Notes: generated by a model not told the origin, from the sequence alone. Positions 33,985-42,515 are shown, numbered from the stretch's first letter. The stretch: DNA of 45,607 nt from Aeriscardovia sp. (GCA_017632535.1 JAGBRC010000022.1:1-45607); one strand, 5' to 3'. Numbers and translations: made by a program.

Positions 33985-35229
33985 ATGAATATGAGCAAGC
34001 CTTTTTATTTCACAATCTCACAGAAATTGCCCCCGTCCCCAGATGGCCTGGGTAAGGGGGGAGAGAGGCACGGGCGGAGCGGAAAAATCCACACCCCCCA
34101 CGGCGACATCCTCACCCCTGCATTTATCCCCGTAGCCACGCAGGCCACCATAAAGGGGGTGCTCCCGGAAAAAATGGAAGAGTTGGGAGCGCAGGTACTG
34201 CTCTCCAACGCCTTTCATCTCCATGAGAGGCCCGGGGAGGACGTAATAGATGCGATAGGGGGGCTGGGCAAGTTTATGAACTGGAATCACCCCACCTACA
34301 CCGATTCTGGGGGATTTCAGGTTCTCTCGCTTGGGGCCGGATTCAAAAAGGTGCTCGCCATGGACACTTCCGGGCTCTCCAAAGAAGACATAGTGGCCGA
34401 CAATAAGGAGAGGCGCGCCTTCGTGGACGAAGACGGGGTCGATTTCAAGTCTCCCTTAAATGGGGCCAAAGAGAGGTTCTCTGCCGAGATTTCCATCGGA
34501 ATTCAGCATAAGATAGGGGCCGACGTCATTTTCACCTTTGACGAGCTGACTACGCTGGTAGATCCCAGATCCTACCAGGAAGAATCTCTGGAAAGGACCT
34601 TCAGATGGGCCAAAAGGTGCGTGGCTGAACACGAAAGGCTGACGGAGGCCAGGGCGGACAAGCCCTATCAGGCGCTTTTCGGAGTCCTGCAGGGCGCCAA
34701 CTATGAAGACCTCAGGCGCAAGGCTGCCAGACAGATTTCCAGCCTCAACGTCGACGGCTTCGGCATCGGGGGGGCTTTGGAGAAAAAGATACTCGGGCAA
34801 ATCTGCGCCTGGATCACAGACGAGCTGCCCGAAGACAAGCCGCGGCACGTTTTGGGCATTGCAGCCGTAGACGATATATTTGCAGGCGTCGAAAACGGAG
34901 GGGACACTTTCGACTGCGTGCTCCCTGCCCGGTGCGGGCGCAACGGAGCCATCTACACCCACCAGGGCCGCTACAACGTCACGAGGGCAGCTTTTCTGTC
35001 AGATTCTAGTCCTCTGGAGGAAGGGTGCAGGTGCTACACCTGCACCCACTACTCCAGGGCGTACGTCCGCCACCTTCTGAGGTGCAAGGAAATGAACGGA
35101 AGCACCCTGGCCACCATCCACAACGAATACTTCTTCGTGCACCTTCTAGACGAGATAAGAAGCTCGATAGAGGGCGGGTACTTCGACGAATTTAAAGAGT
35201 ATACGCTCAGGCGCTTCTACGGCCTATAG
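33985..35229 (+). CDS. tgt: tRNA-guanine transglycosylase
   Basis: Exchanges guanine 34 for preQ1 in tRNAs with GUN anticodons, such as the tRNA-Asn of this window. The 414 residues show the substrate pocket YTDSGGFQVLSLG, the nucleophile aspartate region GADVIFTFDELT, and the zinc site CRCYTCTHYSRAYVRHLLRC with three cysteines and the histidine of the final HN. ATG at 33985 has a distant GGAGGG; an ATG at 33991 is also possible. Its stop overlaps the end of the DUF3073 gene by 6 bases. No queuosine precursor genes are in the window. Confidence 0.94.
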   Translation: MNMSKPFYFTISQKLPPSPDGLGKGGERHGRSGKIHTPHGDILTPAFIPVATQATIKGVLPEKMEELGAQVLLSNAFHLHERPGEDVIDAIGGLGKFMNWNHPTYTDSGGFQVLSLGAGFKKVLAMDTSGLSKEDIVADNKERRAFVDEDGVDFKSPLNGAKERFSAEISIGIQHKIGADVIFTFDELTTLVDPRSYQEESLERTFRWAKRCVAEHERLTEARADKPYQALFGVLQGANYEDLRRKAARQISSLNVDGFGIGGALEKKILGQICAWITDELPEDKPRHVLGIAAVDDIFAGVENGGDTFDCVLPARCGRNGAIYTHQGRYNVTRAAFLSDSSPLEEGCRCYTCTHYSRAYVRHLLRCKEMNGSTLATIHNEYFFVHLLDEIRSSIEGGYFDEFKEYTLRRFYGL

Positions 35230-35514
35230 CTTTTCTTTCTCAGGGGAGGGGGCCATTTTCGCCATGGCCGCCCTGAGGGAAGAGTTTACGTTTTCTTTCA
35301 GCTGTCCGGCCTTGGCCGCGCTTTTGGCGGCCCAGGAGGCGTAGTCGTCCAGATCCTTGTCCTCTGCCTTTGACTTTTCTTGCGCCGCCTCGGAGCCGGA
35401 CTTTTTACTGTTTGATAGCTCCTCTTGGAGCTGAGAATAATCTGTGTCGGTTGTGAGATACTTTAGTTTCCGAGCGGCACGTGTCTGTTTTGCCTTCTGA
35501 CGTCCGCGGCCCAT
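35224..35514 (-). CDS. DUF3073 protein
   Basis: Small actinobacterial protein of 96 residues. MGRGRQKAKQTRAARKLKYL is the conserved DUF3073 start, followed by TDTDYSQLQEELSN and DLDDYASWA. Function unknown. ATG at 35514 has GGGAGG 4 bases upstream; the frame stays open upstream to a TTG-like start at 35547, which lies before the site. Confidence 0.85.
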   Translation of the reverse strand: MGRGRQKAKQTRAARKLKYLTTDTDYSQLQEELSNSKKSGSEAAQEKSKAEDKDLDDYASWAAKSAAKAGQLKENVNSSLRAAMAKMAPSPEKEKL

Positions 35515-35684
35515 CTGACCTCCCTCGTCAGCGTTAGGCAAGCTCAAAGCTTTACAGGCCTGCCTACACTATATCTAGATCATCACTCTAAAGGGTAGCA
35601 TAAATCCTTCAAGGCATTACAAACTTTTACGATAAGAGAAACGCCCGGATTATTATTTTAAGGTAACTAGAAATTGGAGGATGA

Positions 35685-36779
35685 ATGGACGAAGAGGGCA
35701 GGGAAGAAGAAGCCAGCGCCACCTTTCTGGCCGCAAAGGAAAGGAGCGCGAAGACGGAGGAGAAGATAGACAAATCTCCCTCCTCTTTCAAGATGATCAC
35801 GGGGGACCGCCCCACAGGGCGCCTTCACCTGGGACACTTTTTCGGCTCTTTGAAAACGAGGGTGGAGCTGCAAAACAAGGGCCTGAAATGCGCCATCGTG
35901 ATAGCCGACTACCAGGTGATAACCGATCGCGACACTACTGCTCATATAGAGGACAACGTGCTTGAGATGGTGATAGACTACATGGCCTGCGGGATAGACC
36001 CGGAAAAGACCATGATTTTCACCCACTCCTACATCCCCTCCCTAAACCAGCTCATGCTTCCGTTCATGAGCCTGGTCAGCGAGGCGGAGCTCGCCCGCAA
36101 CCCCACCGTGCACGCCGAAATGCTGGCTTCCAACCATTCCCTTACGGCGCTGCTACTGACCTATCCTGTCCACCAGAGCTGCGACATACTCTTCTACTCT
36201 GCAGATGGCATCCCCACAGTGGTCCCGGTAGGAAAAGACAACCTCCCCCACATCCAAATCGCTAGGACTATAGCCAAAAGGTTCAATTCGAGATTCTCTT
36301 CAGACAGGCCTACTTTCTCAGCCCCTGTGGCATTGCTGTCTGAGGCTCCGGAAATTCCAGGCCTGGACGGAAGAAAAATGAGCAAAAGCTACAAGAACTC
36401 GATAATGCTGTGCGCCACGGAAGAAGAGACGAAGGATCTCATAAAAAAGTCTCCTTCGGACTCTGAGCGCAAGATCACTTTCGATCCTGTTCTGCGCCCG
36501 CAGATCTCGGCACTTTTGACAACGGCCGCCCTGACTACCGGCAGAAGTGAAAAAGAGATTGCAGAAGATATCGGCGAAGGCGGAGCCGGAGCCCTTAAGA
36601 GCTTCGTTTCGGAGAGCGTGAACGAGTTTCTGGCCCCCATCAGGGAAAAGAGAAGGGAGCTTGAGAAAGACAAAGAGGGAGTGAGGGAGATTTTGCGGGC
36701 TGGAAATGAAAAAGCGGAAAAGATAGCCGCCCGTACCCTGCAAAAAGTCAGGGAGGCTATGGAGATGGTTTACTACTGA
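35685..36779 (+). CDS. trpS: Tryptophanyl-tRNA synthetase
   Basis: Class I synthetase, 364 residues. GDRPTGRLHLGHFFGSL carries the HIGH-type motif (HLGH), GRKMSKSYKNSI the KMSKS motif. An N-terminal extension of about 35 residues precedes the core. ATG at 35685 has GGAGG 4 bases upstream. It is followed by rlmB after 8 bases on the same strand. Confidence 0.96.
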   Translation: MDEEGREEEASATFLAAKERSAKTEEKIDKSPSSFKMITGDRPTGRLHLGHFFGSLKTRVELQNKGLKCAIVIADYQVITDRDTTAHIEDNVLEMVIDYMACGIDPEKTMIFTHSYIPSLNQLMLPFMSLVSEAELARNPTVHAEMLASNHSLTALLLTYPVHQSCDILFYSADGIPTVVPVGKDNLPHIQIARTIAKRFNSRFSSDRPTFSAPVALLSEAPEIPGLDGRKMSKSYKNSIMLCATEEETKDLIKKSPSDSERKITFDPVLRPQISALLTTAALTTGRSEKEIAEDIGEGGAGALKSFVSESVNEFLAPIREKRRELEKDKEGVREILRAGNEKAEKIAARTLQKVREAMEMVYY

Positions 36780-36787
36780 GGAGGAAG

Positions 36788-37708
36788 ATGGTCCCTAAAA
36801 GGAGATCTTTGCGAGGGAAAGGTCCCACGCCAAAGTCGGAAGATCGCACCTGGCACAAGGCCTACAAAGAAAAGCTGCAAAGGGAAAAGAGGATGGCGGC
36901 TAACCCCTACTTGGCTGCAAAACGACGCGGAGATGAGAGGCGCAAAAGCGCAGAAGAAATTATAATCGGCCGCAATGCCTGCCTTGAGGCACTGCGGACC
37001 CCCATGGCGGTAAAAAGGCTCTTTTTGGCCAGGGGCCTTGAAAAGGACGACAGAATAGATGAAATCTTAGCCCTGGCCTCGAAAAAGGGCATCCCGATAA
37101 TGGAAAGGGATCGGGGAGAAATTGAAAGCATGGCCAGAAACAAGGCGCACCAAGGGGTGCTCTTGGAAGCCAAAAGCTACGAATACAAAGACTTAGGAGA
37201 GGTGATAGAAAACTGCGCTTCCCCCCTCCCCCTGTTTGTCGCCGCCGACAACCTCACCGACCCCCAAAACCTCGGGGCGATCATCAGGTCCGCCGCGGCC
37301 TTCGGGGCCGACGGAGTAATAATTCCACACCGCAGGAATGCGGGGGTGAACGCCGCCTGCTGGAAGGCGAGCGCAGGGGCATGCGCCTTTGTGAACGTGA
37401 TCAGGGTGGAAAACTTAAACTTCGCCCTAGAAAAGCTCAAAGCCAGAGGGTACTGCGTAATTGGCCTCGACGGAGAAGGAGAAAAAGAGGTCGGAAAGAC
37501 CGGATTTGAGCTGGACCCCCTGGTAATTGTGGCAGGATGCGAAGGAAAGGGGATAAGTCGCCTGACCCGCACCAAGTGCGATTTGGAGGCAAAAATCCCG
37601 ATAGAGGACAAAATGGAGTCCCTCAACGTCTCCGTGGCTACGGCCATAGCCCTATTTGCCACGGTGGAAGCTAGGAAAGCCTCTTCCCCTCAAGGTCAAA
37701 ATATCTGA
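36788..37708 (+). CDS. rlmB: 23S rRNA 2'-O-methyltransferase, RlmB/SpoU family
   Basis: SPOUT methyltransferase of 306 residues; RlmB methylates G2251 of 23S rRNA. A basic N-terminus (KRRSLRGKGPTPK) precedes the substrate domain, starting at IIIGRNACLEAL, then the knot motifs VAADNLTDPQNLGAIIRSAA, VAGCEGKGISRL and IPIEDKMESLNVSVATAIAL. The last is the SAM-binding trefoil loop. ATG at 36788 has GAGGAAG upstream. The target could be another 2'-O site. Its last 38 bases overlap the 3' end of the ABC ATPase gene on the other strand. Confidence 0.92.
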   Translation: MVPKRRSLRGKGPTPKSEDRTWHKAYKEKLQREKRMAANPYLAAKRRGDERRKSAEEIIIGRNACLEALRTPMAVKRLFLARGLEKDDRIDEILALASKKGIPIMERDRGEIESMARNKAHQGVLLEAKSYEYKDLGEVIENCASPLPLFVAADNLTDPQNLGAIIRSAAAFGADGVIIPHRRNAGVNAACWKASAGACAFVNVIRVENLNFALEKLKARGYCVIGLDGEGEKEVGKTGFELDPLVIVAGCEGKGISRLTRTKCDLEAKIPIEDKMESLNVSVATAIALFATVEARKASSPQGQNI

Positions 37709-38705
37709 GGCTTTCTGAGGGGAGGGATATTTTCAACTTCTCCCCAATGGGGGCGGAAATTTTTGATGATACAAACACTTCGCTCTCCCCGCCTTCCAAA
37801 GATCCGCGAATCCAAAATTCCTTCCCCATATTTTCGCATCCCAAAACTTCGATTTCCGGCCCTTCTTCGCCTATCTTGGCGTCTTCTGGGCGAAAGCCTG
37901 CAATGAGCTTTCCGGAAAATAGCGGGGAGGGGTACAGAAAGCCCCCCAGAAGGATCCTCGACCCTTCGGCTTCGGTTTCCACGAGGTTCATAGGGGGCTG
38001 CCCTAAAAAGGACGCCACAAAGGTATTTGCGGGATTCTTGTAAACTTCTTCGGGGCTTCCAAGTTGCTCAATTTTTCCATCCCTCATCACTGCGAGCTTG
38101 TCAGACATGGTGAGGGCCTCGATCTGGTCGTGAGTGACATAGATCGCGGTAGTTTCCATCTTCTTTTGCAGCTCCCTTATTTCCCTTCTCATCTGGAATC
38201 GAAGGTTGCTGTCAAGAGACGAGAGGGGCTCATCCATTAAAAATAGCCTGGGATGGCGCACCACCGCCCTCGCTATCGCCACCCTCTGCCTCTGCCCCCC
38301 AGAAAGCTCATGGGGGAATCTTGCCAAAAGGCCCTCTATCCCGCACATCTTCGCCGCCTCCATCACCTTTCTTTGCACTTCCCTCTCTTTGGCGATCTTC
38401 AAGGCGAGGGCGATATTCCCGCCCACGTCCAGATGGGGATAGAGGCAAGGGGATTGGAAGACTATCGACACATCCCTCCTTTGGGTAGGGACGGATGTGA
38501 AGTCCTGCCCGTCAAAATACACCTTGCCCTTTTCTGGCCTTTCTAGGCCGCACGTGAGGCGAAGAAGAGTGGATTTGCCGCAGCCCGAAGAGCCGACGAC
38601 GGCTAAAAACTCCCCTTCTTCGACTTGCAGGGAAAGATCCTTTATTGTCCAAGGAGACTTCTTCGAGTACCTAAAACTCACGTCTTCATAACGGACAGAG
38701 GCCAT
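37671..38705 (-). CDS. Sugar-type ABC transporter ATP-binding protein (MsmK/UgpC/MalK-like)
   Basis: ATPase of a carbohydrate ABC importer, 344 residues. Walker A GSSGCGKST, Q-loop in VFQSPCLYPHLDV, signature LSGGQRQRVAIARA, Walker B LFLMDEPLSSLD, H-loop YVTHDQIEA. The C-terminal 110 residues form a TOBE/OB regulatory domain (GFRPEDAKIGEEGPEI). No permease or binding-protein gene is next to it, so it probably energises several importers, as MsmK/MsiK do. ATG at 38705 has GAGGTG 3 bases upstream. Confidence 0.9.
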   Translation of the reverse strand: MASVRYEDVSFRYSKKSPWTIKDLSLQVEEGEFLAVVGSSGCGKSTLLRLTCGLERPEKGKVYFDGQDFTSVPTQRRDVSIVFQSPCLYPHLDVGGNIALALKIAKEREVQRKVMEAAKMCGIEGLLARFPHELSGGQRQRVAIARAVVRHPRLFLMDEPLSSLDSNLRFQMRREIRELQKKMETTAIYVTHDQIEALTMSDKLAVMRDGKIEQLGSPEEVYKNPANTFVASFLGQPPMNLVETEAEGSRILLGGFLYPSPLFSGKLIAGFRPEDAKIGEEGPEIEVLGCENMGKEFWIRGSLEGGESEVFVSSKISAPIGEKLKISLPSESLRYFDLEGKRLS

Positions 38706-38732
38706 GTCACCTCTTTTTCAGCTTAAGCGGCG

Positions 38733-38747
38733 AAAATACTGTATTTT
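38733..38747. promoter_or_regulatory. 15-bp perfect palindrome between ABC ATPase and kinase genes
   Basis: AAAATAC-T-GTATTTT, 7-base arms and 1-base centre, lies just before TATAGT (38750-38755), the likely -10 of the kinase gene, and 28 bases from the ABC gene start. It would sit in the -35/-10 spacer, so it may be an operator. Confidence 0.4.
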
Positions 38748-38786
38748 TTTATAGTAGTCAGAGGCTGTGACGCAGGAGGGGGCGAA

Positions 38787-39563
38787 ATGCTGTTTGGAGG
38801 AGGGCCCGGCGGTTACAAGATCCTTTCTAAGCTCGGATCCGGGTCCGCAGGTAGCGTTTACAAGGCCCAAAAGAAGGGCAAAATCGTGGCCCTAAAGATT
38901 CCTAGGATCTTAGGGCCGACAGATCTCAAGCGCCTGGAGAGGGAGGCGGCCGCCCTTTCCAACATCTCCAACCCAAATGTGGCGAAAATAGAAGAAGCGG
39001 ATCTAGAAGGCCCTGTCCCGTTTATAGCTACCAAATTTATAGATGGCCAAAACCTCGCCGAAGATGTGAAAGACAACGGCATTTACGAAGGAAGGTACCT
39101 CGCCCTCTTGGCCGACAAGCTCGCCTTTGCCCTGCACGACATTCACGCCGCCAATATTATCCACAGGGATATAAAGCCGGAAAACGTGATAATAGCCGAC
39201 TGGGGGCCGGTGCTGGTGGATTTCGGCATAGCCATGAATCCCGAGGAGACCCACCTTACGCGCACCGGCCTTGTCATGGGGACCCCAGGCTACATAGCGC
39301 CCGAACTTTTGGAAGGCGCAAGGGAGGGGGCGGAAAGCGACTGGTGGTCCCTATGCGCCGTCCTGGCCTTTGCAGCACTCGGACGCTCCCCCTTCGCAGG
39401 GGAGGGTACGGGGAACATACTGGAGCGAGAGGAAAAGGGGGAAACTGATTTTTCAGGACTTTCCCCCTCCCTGGCTCCGCTTTTTTCAAGTTCTTTGGAT
39501 CCGGATCCTTCCAGGCGCCTCCCTGTTAAGGATCTGATAGGCGCTATATGGCAAAATGTTTGA
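38787..39563 (+). CDS. Soluble Hanks-type Ser/Thr protein kinase
   Basis: Phosphorylates proteins on Ser/Thr. The 258 residues are almost only the kinase domain: glycine loop LGSGSAGSVYKAQ, lysine in VALKIPR, catalytic loop IIHRDIKPENV, DFG in LVDFGIAM, activation segment THLTRTGLVMGTPGYIAPELL, then WWSLCAVLAFAALG. The TRTG...GTPGY loop has threonines suited to autophosphorylation. No membrane helix, PASTA or other sensor domain follows, unlike PknB. ATG at 38787 has GAGGGGG 4 bases upstream. The gene leads into a polytopic membrane protein 24 bases downstream. Confidence 0.92.
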   Translation: MLFGGGPGGYKILSKLGSGSAGSVYKAQKKGKIVALKIPRILGPTDLKRLEREAAALSNISNPNVAKIEEADLEGPVPFIATKFIDGQNLAEDVKDNGIYEGRYLALLADKLAFALHDIHAANIIHRDIKPENVIIADWGPVLVDFGIAMNPEETHLTRTGLVMGTPGYIAPELLEGAREGAESDWWSLCAVLAFAALGRSPFAGEGTGNILEREEKGETDFSGLSPSLAPLFSSSLDPDPSRRLPVKDLIGAIWQNV

Positions 39564-39587
39564 ACGCCGCCGGAAAAAGGAGGAGCA

Positions 39588-40592
39588 ATTTTTAACCCGC
39601 GACTGAACTGGCGCAAAGACGAGCGCAAAGAGAGCCTCCCTGGAAATGACGAGGATGTGGATCTGTCCTCTTTCGAAGAGCCCCAGGAGGAGGAAGAGGA
39701 AGAAGAGGGGCCATGGAAACCGAGCTGCGAACCCGACGCCCAAACGACCCTCATCCCGCTGCCCCGGGCCGTGCAGGGAAAGTCTTCCCCCAAAAACCCT
39801 TTGAAGGGATCTCTTTCTCCGGATCCTTCCCTGCCTCACTTTGCTTCCTCCGCTTCGCCCAACTACTTTTCCCCTAAAATCCGAGAGGAGCGGAAGTTTG
39901 ATGAGGAAAAGCCAAAAATGTACGGAAAGCTCCTCTCTGTGCTCCTGCTCATTCCTATTTTCTTTCTCTCCAATGCCGTCCCGATGGAAGGGATGATAAC
40001 TTCCGTAATCCTGTACGGGGCCTTTTACCTGTACGGCTACATCGTGGATGTGCAAGAGCTGCGCCGAAGGCGGGGGAAGAGGGCGTTGAACTGGTTTGAG
40101 GTGTCGCTGCGATCCGTCTGGTGGGTGGTGAAGATATTTGTGCGCCTCATCCCCATAATCGCCGTGTGGTTCTCGGGCCTCATCCTTTTAAACTGGCTTC
40201 TGGGCTTCCACTACCCCTCCGTCGAAGCAGACTTTTTCAACCTCGGATGGAGAATGAAATTTGTAAACTTCCCGCCGCATTCATGGGGAGGCCTCGTTTT
40301 AGGGCTCTGGGCGCTTCTTTGCTGGCTGGCCCTAATCTTTTCACGCTTCGGCACTAAAAGCGCCAATTTGGGGCTAAATTGCGCCTACAGATCGATTTAC
40401 AGGGGAATACGGCATCTCAAAGACGAAGAAAGCTCGGGGCCGGTGAATAGGGATGCGTACCTGCATCCCGGTTCAGCCAGATGTGGAATAATTTTGCTTA
40501 TACTCCTGTTCGCCTTCACTTTGGCAAGTTTGACAGTCTACCTTGCGCTGGGGGCGTTGGACTGGGGTCCGGTGTTTATTGCCCACGTGTAG
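39588..40592 (+). CDS. Polytopic membrane protein with acidic N-terminus, probable AUU start
   Basis: Unknown family. About 334 residues from an ATT at 39588, which has AGGAGG 4 bases upstream; the usual starts first appear in frame at a GTG at 39657 (311 residues), whose upstream GAGG is only 2 bases away. The N-terminal 110 residues are cytosolic, with a run of E (EEPQEEEEEEEGPW) and Ser-Pro sites (KSSPK, SLSPDPS). Four or five membrane helices follow, among them SVLLLIPIFFLSNAV, FVRLIPIIAVWFSGLILLNW and GLVLGLWALLCWLALIF. It is placed behind a kinase with no sensor domain and before a DsbA-like gene, so it may be its partner or substrate. Function unknown. Confidence 0.72.
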   Translation: MFNPRLNWRKDERKESLPGNDEDVDLSSFEEPQEEEEEEEGPWKPSCEPDAQTTLIPLPRAVQGKSSPKNPLKGSLSPDPSLPHFASSASPNYFSPKIREERKFDEEKPKMYGKLLSVLLLIPIFFLSNAVPMEGMITSVILYGAFYLYGYIVDVQELRRRRGKRALNWFEVSLRSVWWVVKIFVRLIPIIAVWFSGLILLNWLLGFHYPSVEADFFNLGWRMKFVNFPPHSWGGLVLGLWALLCWLALIFSRFGTKSANLGLNCAYRSIYRGIRHLKDEESSGPVNRDAYLHPGSARCGIILLILLFAFTLASLTVYLALGALDWGPVFIAHV

Positions 40593-40619
40593 AAGAAAAA
40601 GAGGACATAAGGACTTTTA

Positions 40620-41573
40620 ATGGCAAAAAAGAAGGCAGCGGCCGACGAGAAAAAAGAGCTGCAGCTAAAGCAGGATAGAAAGCGGCAGACGATACTCGGA
40701 GTCATAGTAGTTGCGGTCCTGGTCGCGGTGCTGTGCGTGGTGGGATACTTCATATGGAAGGCCAACCGGACTTCCTCTTCTCAAAGTTCCACCTCTACCT
40801 CCCAGCAGGAAAGAAAGGAAGCTGAAGCCGAACTCGCATCCGTCAAGGTTAAGCCTTCTGCAGCCCTGTCAAACGGAGGATTTTTAATTTCTAAAAACGG
40901 CATAAACAAGCCAGTCTCCGGCGTGCCCACGATCAGCATCTATATGGACTTTATCTGCCCGGCATGCGGAGAAGTCGACAGGGACATCGACGACACCCTC
41001 ATCCAAATGGTCAATGCCGGCCAAGCGAATGTGGAAATCCATCCCGAAGCTTTCTTAAATGACGAATCCACAGACGAGTATTCCAGCCGGGCCGCCGGGG
41101 CCGCAGTGTACGTGGCGCAGTACGAACCCGACAAGCTTCTGGATGTGGTCAAGGCCTTCTTCGCATCCGACTACCAGCCCCAGGAGTCTCAAAACTACAA
41201 GCCGGTGTCCAACGCCCAGATTGCCGCCCAGCTGGAAAAGGCGGGGGTAAGTACTCAAGTTGCCCAAGACGCCGTGAAAGGCACCTATGTTCCCTGGGTA
41301 AATGCCCAGACCAGCTTAGCCTCCACCGACACCTCCCTCCAACACCCCTCAGGGCAGATGAAAGGGGAGATTACGACTCCAACCTTCATAATCAATGGAC
41401 ATTACTGGCTGTTTGATGTGGCTTGGAGCCAGACGGGGAGCCCATTGACGTCACTATTGAAGGCCGTGGGCCTGACGCAGGCTGAAGTCGGAACGTCTGT
41501 AAAACCGAAGCTGGGTTCAAAAGGGGAGCCCCTCTTCCCAACCTCATCTTCCACTTCTTCCTCTTCAAACTGA
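40620..41573 (+). CDS. Membrane-anchored DsbA-like thiol oxidoreductase
   Basis: Extracytoplasmic thioredoxin-fold protein of 317 residues. A charged cytosolic N-terminus (MAKKKAAADEKKELQLKQDR) precedes a membrane helix (ILGVIVVAVLVAVLCVVGYF) and a Ser/Thr/Gln-rich spacer. The domain has ISIYMDFICPACGEVDRDID with the CPAC active site, and the cis-proline motif TTPTFIING. A Ser/Thr tail ends the protein. It probably oxidises or isomerises secreted protein cysteines; a DsbA_4/Thioredoxin_4 type is common in actinobacteria. ATG at 40620 follows the membrane-protein stop by 27 bases. A bidirectional terminator follows. Confidence 0.9.
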   Translation: MAKKKAAADEKKELQLKQDRKRQTILGVIVVAVLVAVLCVVGYFIWKANRTSSSQSSTSTSQQERKEAEAELASVKVKPSAALSNGGFLISKNGINKPVSGVPTISIYMDFICPACGEVDRDIDDTLIQMVNAGQANVEIHPEAFLNDESTDEYSSRAAGAAVYVAQYEPDKLLDVVKAFFASDYQPQESQNYKPVSNAQIAAQLEKAGVSTQVAQDAVKGTYVPWVNAQTSLASTDTSLQHPSGQMKGEITTPTFIINGHYWLFDVAWSQTGSPLTSLLKAVGLTQAEVGTSVKPKLGSKGEPLFPTSSSTSSSSN

Positions 41574-41597
41574 CCTAGCCCTGAAAAAGAGGGAATG

Positions 41598-41629
41598 AAA
41601 AAGGCGGGAGCAAAAGCTCCCGCCTTTTT
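41598..41629. terminator. Bidirectional intrinsic terminator
   Basis: GGCGGGAGC and GCTCCCGCC form a 9-bp perfect stem around AAAA, with five A before and five T after. It ends the DsbA-like gene on plus and the urease operon on minus. Confidence 0.9.
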
Positions 41630-41642
41630 CATATCATCCCCT

Positions 41643-42515
41643 CTAACCTATGGCGTTGAGGGCGTTTGCAAAGGCCTCGTCCTTCCTTAGATCCAAGTGC
41701 GGCAGGCCGTAGAACCTGTAGCGAATCCAGTCTATGGAGCGGTACAAAATGGCCCTGTTGCTGTTGAGGCTCTCTCCTAGCACCCTTATGACGAGGGCGG
41801 GACCCTCGAGGAGGGAAATGCCGGTTATAGCTCCCGGGAAAGATATGTTGTTAAAGTCCTGCAGCTCCTCTACGAGCTTTGCATCCACCCTTTCATCCAC
41901 CACTACAAGCGAGCTGTAGTTCTTATAGCCCTCAAAAAGGCCCAGCTCTGCCATTTGGAAAGCGTGCGGATCCAAAATGAGGTTGTCATTGAAAATCAGC
42001 TGCCCGTCATAGGTAATCTTGGAAATCATGTGGGCATAGCGGTACTGGAAATCCTTGTGGTTCATAGACCACCCGGCCGTGATGCCGTCGGTGTAAAGGA
42101 GGCTCGCCCCCTTCGCCACGTCAATCTGCGTCACCTGCTTGTACTTGGAGTTTCCATAGGGGATGACGTCGTCGGGGAGGTATTCGAGCACCGCGTCCTT
42201 ATCGACCCTGACTTTCACATCCTGGACGGTCGTCTTCCCATCGTTGCACTTGTAAACGTAGGTAGGAGCTTGGCTGGCCACTATCGCGTGCGTCTTCTGG
42301 TTAGAGGTGATAAAGGTCTTGTAATGCTCGCCTTCGACGAGGCCCCCGCCCATGGTGATGAGGAAGAACGCGAGCGTATCCTCATTGTTCAAGTGCAGGG
42401 GCGCACTGATCTTAGACTGCCCCCCGGTTACGCGCTTGGACGCTACAGTCCTCCCGCTCCGATAAGTAAATTCGATCTCGGTGTATCCATCACACGGGTA
42501 TGTGTAGGTCTTCAA
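41643..42515 (-). CDS. ureD: Urease accessory protein UreD/UreH
   Basis: Scaffold that binds apo-urease and channels nickel during maturation. The 290 residues show the UreD features TVASKRVTGGQSKISAPLHL at the start, ITMGGGLVEGEHYKTFI and SQAPTYVYKCN, EYLPDDVIPYGNSKYKQVT and ADG...RYAH-like segments. Start is TTG at 42515 with AGGAG 3 bases upstream. It is the last gene of the operon, 35 bases after ureG, and a bidirectional terminator follows it. Confidence 0.93.
   Translation of the reverse strand: MKTYTYPCDGYTEIEFTYRSGRTVASKRVTGGQSKISAPLHLNNEDTLAFFLITMGGGLVEGEHYKTFITSNQKTHAIVASQAPTYVYKCNDGKTTVQDVKVRVDKDAVLEYLPDDVIPYGNSKYKQVTQIDVAKGASLLYTDGITAGWSMNHKDFQYRYAHMISKITYDGQLIFNDNLILDPHAFQMAELGLFEGYKNYSSLVVVDERVDAKLVEELQDFNNISFPGAITGISLLEGPALVIRVLGESLNSNRAILYRSIDWIRYRFYGLPHLDLRKDEAFANALNAIG

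Noticed and set aside
35548..35684. Divergent region between DUF3073 and trpS examined for a T-box leader
   Set aside because: No T-box sequence or stem is visible, and the gap is too short; only weak promoter-like hexamers are seen.
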